Shown: one piece after another, positions 1 through 5,661 of the stretch
Position numbering within the stretch: the first letter of the stretch is position 1
Layout: each line of letters begins with the position of its first letter
Source of the DNA: Acidobacteriota bacterium
GTDB taxonomy: Bacteria; Acidobacteriota; Vicinamibacteria; Vicinamibacterales; UBA8438
Assembly (NCBI GenBank): GCA_003533545.1
Contig: DQEK01000057.1
Span: 1 to 6,202, forward strand
DNA length: 6,202 nt
Direction of reading: 5' to 3'
Position numbers and translations under genes: made by a program
The notes under the pieces: generated by a model
The model's database searches: none
Seen by the model: only the letters and a program-made list of their open reading frames with translations
What the model was told of the DNA's origin: nothing

Positions 1-1187
1 AACCCACCGTTCTCAGGAAGCAGGTGCCGAAAGTGTCGCGTTCCCATCTGCGTGTCGACGAACTCGTTGGCGAGCACAGTGTGCACCGGACGTCCAATGA
101 CCGCCGCCTCGATCATCGCAGACGTGTTAATGCCCACCACTCCGACCGCGTGATACAACGAGTCGAAGTAGTCGGCTCTGGCCTTTGGGGTCAATGGGTT
201 CAGGTCTCCGCGAGGATAAATACTTACATTCGCAACACCTGAAAAATCGACCTCGGCCCAGTGGCCGGCGTTGTACGGATGTGGCCGAATGAGCGCACTC
301 AACTGTTGAACAGTGGAACTGGATGACCCCCGAAGAGACTCGACCCATTGACGTACGAACTGCTGTTCGGCTGTCGGAGCAGAGATAGAACGGGACGAGC
401 CGGTGAAGAGTAAGAACGGTCGGTCAGCGGGCAGTCCGACCTGCTGACAGAAATCACGCCTGGAAAGACTTGGCTCACGATCAAACCAACGGTCGAAGGG
501 TTGCGCCCCGGTGATGGCGATTCGGTCCGGCTGGGTTCCGTGCAGGTCGACCGCTTCCAGTTTCTGCGCCTCGTTCCAGACGACCACGCAGTCCGGCTGC
601 ACCCGCATGAGCCCCTTGGTCGTGAGGTGATCCCAACTGGCGACACAAAGCGCACTTGGAATGCCCAGGTTGCGGGCACTTTTCACCAAGTCGACCTGCC
701 TAAGACGAGACATGACGAGCGGCGAAACGACGAGCAGGTCTGGGGCTAACCCACGCAGATACCCGTCTACCGCTTCGCTCGGCGGAATAGCGTCTTCCAG
801 GGTCGAGAACCACCGCACGAGCGTCGAGGCCATGGCAGGTCCGGCGGTCGTGAAACGCCCGAGCCCGGCAAACACCGGGGGAAGCACCTTTCGCATCCGG
901 TCGCGCAGGTATGGAGCATCGGCAAAGTACGGGTCGAGATACCGGGCGTAGTCGATCCCGCCCCGAACGGCCTGCGCAACATCGTCCCACGCGTCGCCGC
1001 GCGCAGGAGGACCCTCGACCGTCTCAATGGCTCCCACGGCTCCAGCTAACGCCGCGGCCCCCTCCGCCTGCTTCTCGGGACTGTCGAACGCGAGCATTAC
1101 GTGGTGGCCCCGCTCAGCTAGCTTCCGGATAGTCGTATCGAAAAAACGGAAATATCCCGGAAAATGCAGGGCGAACAGAACCTTCAT
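1..1187 (-). CDS. GT-B-like putative glycosyltransferase, uncharacterised family (5' part; 3' end outside window)
   Basis: The frame is open from ATG at 1187 to the window edge: 395 codons and no stop. The N-terminus MKVLFALHFPGYFRFFDTTI and RKLAERGHHVMLAF (21-34) looks like the first beta-alpha-beta of a GT-B glycosyltransferase. Other landmarks are GIDYARYLDP (77-86), ASWDHLTTKG (183-192), TGAQPFDRWFDREPSLSRRD (226-245), RPHP (301-304) and GINTSAMIEAAVIGRPVHTV (352-371). The last resembles the C-terminal donor-site loop and helix of GT-B enzymes, CDP-glycerol glycerophosphotransferases and UDP-GlcNAc 2-epimerases. I recall similar proteins as hypothetical members of polysaccharide clusters, without an assigned reaction. 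A cytoplasmic sugar or alditol-phosphate transferase is the best guess. ATG at 1187 is the only reasonable start, since a TAA at 1217-1215 closes the frame upstream with no GTG or TTG between. No Shine-Dalgarno sequence precedes it. It lies behind the terminator, so it is probably transcribed separately. Confidence 0.75.
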   Translation of the reverse strand, partial: MKVLFALHFPGYFRFFDTTIRKLAERGHHVMLAFDSPEKQAEGAAALAGAVGAIETVEGPPARGDAWDDVAQAVRGGIDYARYLDPYFADAPYLRDRMRKVLPPVFAGLGRFTTAGPAMASTLVRWFSTLEDAIPPSEAVDGYLRGLAPDLLVVSPLVMSRLRQVDLVKSARNLGIPSALCVASWDHLTTKGLMRVQPDCVVVWNEAQKLEAVDLHGTQPDRIAITGAQPFDRWFDREPSLSRRDFCQQVGLPADRPFLLFTGSSRSISAPTAEQQFVRQWVESLRGSSSSTVQQLSALIRPHPYNAGHWAEVDFSGVANVSIYPRGDLNPLTPKARADYFDSLYHAVGVVGINTSAMIEAAVIGRPVHTVLANEFVDTQMGTRHFRHLLPENGG

Positions 1188-1327
1188 GATGGAAAAGTAC
1201 CGGGGAAGTCGGTTTTATCTAACCAAGGTAGACCGCACCAAAGAACTCCCGCAGCAGCCCATCCGATTCGACCGCGGTTCGCAGATGGACAAGGCGGCAA
1301 CGCACTGAATCCGTCAAATGGCACACG
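1188..1327 (-). promoter_or_regulatory. Spacer with probable promoter of the GT-B-like gene
   Basis: After the terminator, 140 bases separate the operon from the next ATG on the same strand, so a promoter is expected here. The best AT-rich patch is TTAGATAAAA at 1222-1213. A -10-like GATAAA (1219-1214) sits 17 bases downstream of a poor -35-like TTTGGT (1242-1237). That would place transcription start about 20 bases before the ATG. A good -35-like TTGACG at 1317-1312 lacks a convincing -10 at normal distance. An 8-base palindrome ACCGCGGT lies at 1271-1278. No coding sequence is evident. The boxes are weak matches and only suggestive. Confidence 0.3.
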
Positions 1328-1347
1328 AAAAATGCCCCGGACGGGGC
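1328..1347 (-). terminator. Rho-independent terminator after the Wzy/WaaL-like gene
   Basis: Read on the minus strand, GCCCC-GTCC-GGGGC forms a 5-bp all-GC stem with a 4-base loop (or 6 bp with a 2-base loop) and is followed by A and then five T residues. It begins 32 bases after the TGA at 1382-1380. Only the minus-strand direction has a T-tract, so it ends the operon of genes read from 6202 to 1380. The stem is short and the T-tract modest, so efficiency may be partial. Confidence 0.65.
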
Positions 1348-1379
1348 GAGGAAAGGATGCGGGGACAACACACAAACTG

Positions 1380-3416
1380 TCACGGGTCGATGAAGCGCCA
1401 ACGAAGGCCCGGACCAAGCTCGCGCGTGTCGGTCTGGCCGTAGTCACTCGGGCTCCAGGTACGGTCAACCTCAACCTCGACCAAAACCCGGAGCCGTCCC
1501 TCCGGAATCCGGACAGCCTCGGTGACCGGCGCCTCGTCGTGACGCACCGAATCGATCAGTAACACGCCATCGACCCAGACCTGCAACCGGACCGGAGCTT
1601 CTGTTAGGTCAGGGTGGTGTGCCCACGCAGATACTTCGATCCAGCGGTCGCTCAGCGGCACAACGGCCAGGGCGCGGCCTCGGGCCCATTGGAACGCTTC
1701 ACCCGACGAATCGAGTTCGGCCTCGTATAACCCATAACTGTAGTCCCAGTCGGCCCGGTGGGCTCTCAATGGTGGACGCAGGTCCGACCAGGATACGGCA
1801 GCGAGCCCGACCCCATAGGAGAGGGTTAGCAGCCAAACGCCAGCCCACACCACCATTCGTGGCCTATGAGCGTCGGCAGGTTCCGCCGGCTCACAATCCA
1901 ACAGCCGGTAATACCAGAACGCAAGGCTCCAAAACGTCAATGCCAGCGCAACGTTCTGCGTGGGCATACCGACCATGGACGCCAGTCCGAGTGACACCAA
2001 CACGCCACGCACGATGCCCGCCGACACACCTGAGCTGGAACCCGGTCGGTCACTGAACAGCAGGCGCAGAAATAGGATGACCCATACCATCCAGCCGAGA
2101 CTGCCAAGAATCCCAAACTCCGTGAGTTGGTGCCTGAACCAGTTCTGTGCGTTGTCTGGTTCAAGGCGACCGTACCCCAATTCGAAGCCAACGTCTGGCA
2201 CCAAAGCGTGGAAACTGCCAACGCCGACGCCGACAAGCGGCGAGTCGGCAATCATACGAGCGGCGGTGGTGCCATACCCGTTACGGTCCCAGAGTTCAGT
2301 GGCGAAAGCCCGCAGCGACTCGGCAGACGCGCCGGGTAGAGTCGGAGAGAGCCGCTCCCAAGGGCCTACCGAGGAGCCAGTAGCAACCAGCGCGACGCAG
2401 CCAAGTAACACCGCCACCACAACGGTCGGAGCCAGTCGCCGTGTCCCCACCCGCAGCACAAGTGGCCACATAGCCCGCGCCACAAAAAAAAGAACAACAG
2501 CACCCGCGAGCAGCGCTGAACGTGAACCAGAGGCCCACAGTCCGAACCAAGAAGCGGAAAGGATCGCAGCGGTTGCGGCTAGCAGGAAAACTGGTGGGGT
2601 CGTCGACGCCCGCTGCCAAGACAGCAACATGGCAACCCCAATGCCGCCCCACAGCGCCGCCATCATCCCGAACGGATTAGCGTCCATGAGCGTGCCCGAC
2701 GCGCGCCGCAAGGTGGCCCAGTGGCCGGGATTTAGAAAACCGATATCGATCGCCGACTGGTAAACCGCCACTATTGTGGCGACACCGCACCCTATTGCCA
2801 ACGGGACCAGCACCGTCTGTAGAAAACTCGAATTGTCACGGCGCCGAAACGTCGCGCAGAGCCAATCGACCCATAACAGACCGAGTCCGTGCGTCAGCAC
2901 CACCCCGTAGACCCAGAGCAGAACGATGTCTGGTGGCACCCCGGCCCCGTTGTTAACCAAGTCCGCCGTAGGGACGATTGACGGCGCGAAGTCGAATTCT
3001 CGTAACCAGACGACCGGCCACCCCACGGCGACAGCAAGTCCCCAAGCCACCAACGGAGCACGCCACGGAACTGGTAGATGCCAGCGGGTCGGGTCCGATG
3101 TAGCCAGCATCATTCCCGTCAGCGAGGCGAACCAAGGCATCAAGTCCCAAAGACGGAAATCACCCAACGCGAAGGCGAGTACCCCGGGTGCCAGATAGGT
3201 CATCCCCAACGACCCCTGGGCCACGACGATTGGATACCGACGGGCGAGCAGGAACGACGCGACCAGCGTGACCAAGCTAACCCACGGGAGCGCAGACCAA
3301 ACGTTGGCGGTCATGACCGTCAACCCGGCAGCGGCAAACAACGACAGCAGAACCAACGGCTTGGTGCCGCGCTCAAGCAGCGTCACAGTCATGAATGCAA
3401 GAAACAGCCGGGCCAC
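1380..3416 (-). CDS. O-antigen ligase/polymerase-like (Wzy/WaaL) membrane protein with C-terminal soluble domain
   Basis: A 678-residue protein, longer than the 400-450 residues usual for Wzy or WaaL. Residues about 18-541 hold roughly 14-15 hydrophobic segments. The Wzy_C-type core is recognisable: NPFGMMAALWGG (247-258), ASGSRSALLAG (295-305) and a large loop (about 347-430) containing DSPLVGVGVGSF (391-402) and DNAQNWFRHQLTEFGILG (421-438), the counterpart of the H-N..l..l.E.G..G motif. This fits polymerisation or ligation of undecaprenyl-linked glycans on the outer face of the inner membrane; sequence alone does not separate the two. Four membrane spans after the loop place the C-terminus outside if the loop is outside. 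The tail (about 556-678) looks beta-rich and soluble, with YGLYEAELDSSGEAFQWARG and DTRELGPGLRW as landmarks. The GTG start at 3416 has GAGG 8 bases upstream; the next Met is codon 9. The gene starts 14 bases after the reductase stop and is followed by a terminator. Confidence 0.88.
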   Translation of the reverse strand: MARLFLAFMTVTLLERGTKPLVLLSLFAAAGLTVMTANVWSALPWVSLVTLVASFLLARRYPIVVAQGSLGMTYLAPGVLAFALGDFRLWDLMPWFASLTGMMLATSDPTRWHLPVPWRAPLVAWGLAVAVGWPVVWLREFDFAPSIVPTADLVNNGAGVPPDIVLLWVYGVVLTHGLGLLWVDWLCATFRRRDNSSFLQTVLVPLAIGCGVATIVAVYQSAIDIGFLNPGHWATLRRASGTLMDANPFGMMAALWGGIGVAMLLSWQRASTTPPVFLLAATAAILSASWFGLWASGSRSALLAGAVVLFFVARAMWPLVLRVGTRRLAPTVVVAVLLGCVALVATGSSVGPWERLSPTLPGASAESLRAFATELWDRNGYGTTAARMIADSPLVGVGVGSFHALVPDVGFELGYGRLEPDNAQNWFRHQLTEFGILGSLGWMVWVILFLRLLFSDRPGSSSGVSAGIVRGVLVSLGLASMVGMPTQNVALALTFWSLAFWYYRLLDCEPAEPADAHRPRMVVWAGVWLLTLSYGVGLAAVSWSDLRPPLRAHRADWDYSYGLYEAELDSSGEAFQWARGRALAVVPLSDRWIEVSAWAHHPDLTEAPVRLQVWVDGVLLIDSVRHDEAPVTEAVRIPEGRLRVLVEVEVDRTWSPSDYGQTDTRELGPGLRWRFIDP

Positions 3417-3424
3417 GATCCAGG

Positions 3425-3428
3425 CCTC
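3425..3428 (-). promoter_or_regulatory. Ribosome binding site for the Wzy/WaaL-like gene
   Basis: GAGG on the minus strand, 8 bases before GTG at 3416, in the short gap after the reductase stop (TAG 3433-3431). It favours the GTG start over the ATG eight codons further in. The upstream frame is closed by a TAG at 3458-3456 with no other usual start between. Confidence 0.6.
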
Positions 3429-3430
3429 GA

Positions 3431-4588
3431 CTATAAAGCGATAGGTCGGACCGAGCTAAGGACGAACGTGCGCAGTGCGAGCAAAAGCAGTCGAGGCTGC
3501 GCAAGAGACAATCTGAGCACCACACGCCCCGGTTCGTCACGGGTATCGGTGCGCAGCACGCTCTTGGCGTGTGGAGTTAGTACGTCGAGCAGAACCCCGT
3601 AGTCATCCTGGCTAAACCGACCTAAGGACTGCCGCAACCACCGGTGCCAGCCGAGCTCGCGACGCAACTGCCGGAATAAGCCACTCTGGCGGCCCTGCAG
3701 AATCGTCTCGACGACTCCGAGCGCACCACGGAAACCCGTCACAATACCACCCACCGTGGTCACCTTCACGTGCGCGGCAGCGTCGCCCACGAGGTAGATG
3801 TCCGCAACACCGAGACGACGGCAGGGATCGATCCACTCGGTATAACGTGGAATACGCGCGGCCTGAAATTCCAGCGGTTCGAGACCCTCCCGGTCAAGAA
3901 ACCGCTCAAGACATTGGCGGGTCCTGGCGCCATCCTCTCCGATTAATCCGATCGCCGCCTTCTCCGACGATTCCGGAATCAACCAGTAGAAGTACGGCGT
4001 ATCGTCTGGTCTGAACCACACTTTCGCGGTATCCCGGGGTAGGTTGGGGGGCAGGCGGACAATGGCCTGCATCAGCGGAAGAGTGGACAGCGGGGGCCAA
4101 CCCGCGTCTCGAGCCACCTTGCTGAACGTGCCATCGGCGGCAACCACAGTCGTCGCCCGAAGTTCCTCCGTCGTGCCGTTGCAACCAACCTCAAGCCTAA
4201 CGCCATCAACAGCGCTCCTAAGAGCACGAACACGGCGACCCATCCGCAGGTCGACGCCGGCCGCCTCGGCCCGCTCAGCCAGTCGTCGTACTAACGTAGA
4301 ACGCTCGATGACCAGGTCTGGGTGATCCAGTTCCACCGTCTCGACCCGACTGTCGGTCAACAGTTCGAACCGGTTGATCGTGTTCACGACCGACGGATTG
4401 CCGACCTCGCCCAACAGTTCGCGCATCCTCCGAGTGACGATCAGAGTGCGTCGCTCAGGCTCCCACCGGTCGGCCCCCTCAAGCACTGTGACCTCCCGTC
4501 CGCCGCGCGCCAATCGTTCCGCCGTGAAGAGCCCCGTCGCGGACCCTCCAACGATCATCACTGGCGCCGATGAGCCACGAGACATCAC
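3431..4588 (-). CDS. Geranylgeranyl-reductase-like FAD-dependent oxidoreductase
   Basis: A 385-residue flavoprotein of the p-hydroxybenzoate hydroxylase-fold/geranylgeranyl reductase group. The N-terminal FAD-binding strand-turn-helix is VMIVGGSATGLFTAERL (10-26), with acidic E37 ending the second strand; the consensus middle glycine of GxGxxG is Ser16. ADGTFSKVAR (151-160) is the family's DG motif. VGDAAAHVKVTTVGGIVTG (267-285) closely resembles the geranylgeranyl reductase signature GDAAG.VKPTTGGGI, and YFYWLIPESSEKAAIGLIG (199-217) fits the substrate-domain strands. Known relatives hydrogenate isoprenoid chains (chlorophyll phytyl chains, archaeal lipids, menaquinone) or oxidise other substrates. 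The true substrate here is unknown. The last 30 residues are hydrophobic and basic and could associate with the membrane. The start is GTG at 4588, overlapping the upstream TGA as GTGA; an ATG codon follows at 4585 and would cost only one residue. Coupling to the polyprenyl-phosphate transferase suggests a role on the lipid carrier or product, which is inference. Confidence 0.85.
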   Translation of the reverse strand: MMSRGSSAPVMIVGGSATGLFTAERLARGGREVTVLEGADRWEPERRTLIVTRRMRELLGEVGNPSVVNTINRFELLTDSRVETVELDHPDLVIERSTLVRRLAERAEAAGVDLRMGRRVRALRSAVDGVRLEVGCNGTTEELRATTVVAADGTFSKVARDAGWPPLSTLPLMQAIVRLPPNLPRDTAKVWFRPDDTPYFYWLIPESSEKAAIGLIGEDGARTRQCLERFLDREGLEPLEFQAARIPRYTEWIDPCRRLGVADIYLVGDAAAHVKVTTVGGIVTGFRGALGVVETILQGRQSGLFRQLRRELGWHRWLRQSLGRFSQDDYGVLLDVLTPHAKSVLRTDTRDEPGRVVLRLSLAQPRLLLLALRTFVLSSVRPIAL

Positions 4589-5658
4589 GAGTGACCCGTC
4601 TCGACCTCCTGCCGCTCATAGGGAACCCGCTCAAGCCATACGAGCGCCACGACAGTGGAAACAACCCCGAAAGCGACTATTGGCATACCGGCAGGCGGTC
4701 CTACCAACGCAACAATCCAAGCCAAGGCTCCGCCCAACATCCCAAGGCCGTACAGAACGCCGACGGCCCCGCGTTGGCTCATGCCCAACGCTACCAACCG
4801 GTGTGCGGTGTGGTCCTTACCAGGAGACGCAAACGGCACCAATCCTCGCCGGAGACGCGATACCGTGACAAGTGTGGTGTCGAAGATGGGCACAATCAGT
4901 ACCAGTACCGGAACCAGCCAGCTGACGGTAGGCGACAACTCTGGAAACCGCAGCTTGATGCCAAGAGTCGCCGCCACGAGGCCGAGCAACATCGCACCAC
5001 CGTCCCCCAGAAAAATCCGCGCGGGCTGCGAGTTCCATCGGAGGAACCCGAGGGTAGCTCCTAAGATGACGGCTGCCAGTGTACCGACCAACAGCTGCCC
5101 ACCGACCGCGGCGAACGAACAACAAAATGCTGACACGATGGCGGCAGTCCCGGCGCACAGACCATCCATGTGGTCGAGGATACTGAATGCGGCAATGATG
5201 CCGATGAACCACACAAACGACAGCGCGTAATCGATCCACGCTCCAGGCAGGCCAACCACCGGCAGTGCCACAACGAGATGAAAAATCTCGCTGTGCATAT
5301 CGGTGCCAATCAGGATGATGGCTACAAGCGGCATCATTAGCACCAGCTTGATCTGGTGGTGTAGCATGCCGCGATCATCCAGTGTACCCACTACCAGAAC
5401 CAACGTCGCCGCGACGAATAAGCCAAACATCTGCGACCACTCTTCGTCGGTGACGAAGACCGCAACCGCGAACACCGCGGCTAGGTAGACGGCCAGGCCA
5501 CCCAGTAGTGGCATCGGTGCAGCGTGCACCTTACGAGGCCCAGGATTATCGAGCAGTCGAACTTTGAACGCGAGATCGCGCGCAGCCGGCGTGAGGACCG
5601 CTGACGCCAGAAACGCAACAACGAAAGCGAAAAGGTCAAACAGAATGATGCTATTCAT
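4585..5658 (-). CDS. MraY/WecA-family polyprenyl-phosphate sugar-1-phosphate transferase
   Basis: A 357-residue integral membrane protein, close to the usual family length, with about 10-11 hydrophobic segments. Family members transfer a sugar-1-phosphate (commonly GlcNAc-1-P) from a UDP-sugar to undecaprenyl or decaprenyl phosphate at the cytoplasmic face, starting lipid-linked glycan synthesis. Family motifs appear in order: DNPGPRKVH (37-45) followed by PLLGGLAVY; the Asp-Asp pair D94-D95 with K104; LDHMDGL (161-167); FLRWNSQPARIFLGDGG (205-221); D260 T261; and the His loop GKDHTAHRL (280-288). These support a WecA/TagO-like enzyme rather than peptidoglycan MraY, as does the polysaccharide context. 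Two positions differ from the common consensus: S159/H163 around the third Asp motif, and GDGG where many have GDSG or GDAG. The sugar cannot be told from sequence. The ATG at 5658 is preceded by a weak AGAAG (5671-5667) with an 8-base gap. The TAG of the upstream gene lies in the same frame one codon before. The TGA overlaps the next start by 4 bases. Confidence 0.92.
   Translation of the reverse strand: MNSIILFDLFAFVVAFLASAVLTPAARDLAFKVRLLDNPGPRKVHAAPMPLLGGLAVYLAAVFAVAVFVTDEEWSQMFGLFVAATLVLVVGTLDDRGMLHHQIKLVLMMPLVAIILIGTDMHSEIFHLVVALPVVGLPGAWIDYALSFVWFIGIIAAFSILDHMDGLCAGTAAIVSAFCCSFAAVGGQLLVGTLAAVILGATLGFLRWNSQPARIFLGDGGAMLLGLVAATLGIKLRFPELSPTVSWLVPVLVLIVPIFDTTLVTVSRLRRGLVPFASPGKDHTAHRLVALGMSQRGAVGVLYGLGMLGGALAWIVALVGPPAGMPIVAFGVVSTVVALVWLERVPYERQEVETGHS
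4605..4610 (-). promoter_or_regulatory. Strong but distant Shine-Dalgarno-like AGGAGG before the reductase gene
   Basis: A perfect AGGAGG lies inside the 3' end of the transferase gene, where it encodes part of its Gln-Glu-Val. It is 16 bases from the GTG at 4588 and 19 from the ATG at 4585, further than the usual 5-10 bases. No closer start exists in that frame. The site may help hold ribosomes for coupled re-initiation at the GTGA overlap, or it may simply be codon content. Confidence 0.35.
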
Positions 5659-5661
5659 TGT

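Noticed and set aside
1271..1278. Palindrome ACCGCGGT in the spacer as a possible operator
   Set aside because: Only 8 bases and the flanks do not extend the symmetry; too short to call as a regulator site.
1164..1562. 132-codon plus-strand frame covering the spacer and terminator
   Set aside because: Highly basic, no motif, overlaps the antisense of two real genes and a terminator; no plausible ribosome site was noticed.
255..2728. 14-base direct repeat GGCCCAGTGGCCGG at 255-268 and 2715-2728
   Set aside because: Both copies encode the tetrapeptide GHWA within unrelated genes and are far apart with no extended similarity, so chance is the simplest explanation.
1960..2763. 267-codon open frame on the plus strand
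   Set aside because: It lies wholly inside the Wzy/WaaL-like gene on the opposite strand. The product is a Ser/Pro/Thr/Arg-rich low-information sequence with no domain, while the minus-strand frame has clear family motifs.
3078..3602. 174-codon plus-strand frame spanning the reductase/Wzy junction
   Set aside because: Gln/Arg/Pro-rich translation with no family resemblance, antisense to two well-supported genes.
4374..5230. Several plus-strand open frames (164-191 codons) opposite the reductase and transferase genes
   Set aside because: Compositionally biased antisense shadows without recognisable motifs; the minus-strand genes carry diagnostic motifs throughout.
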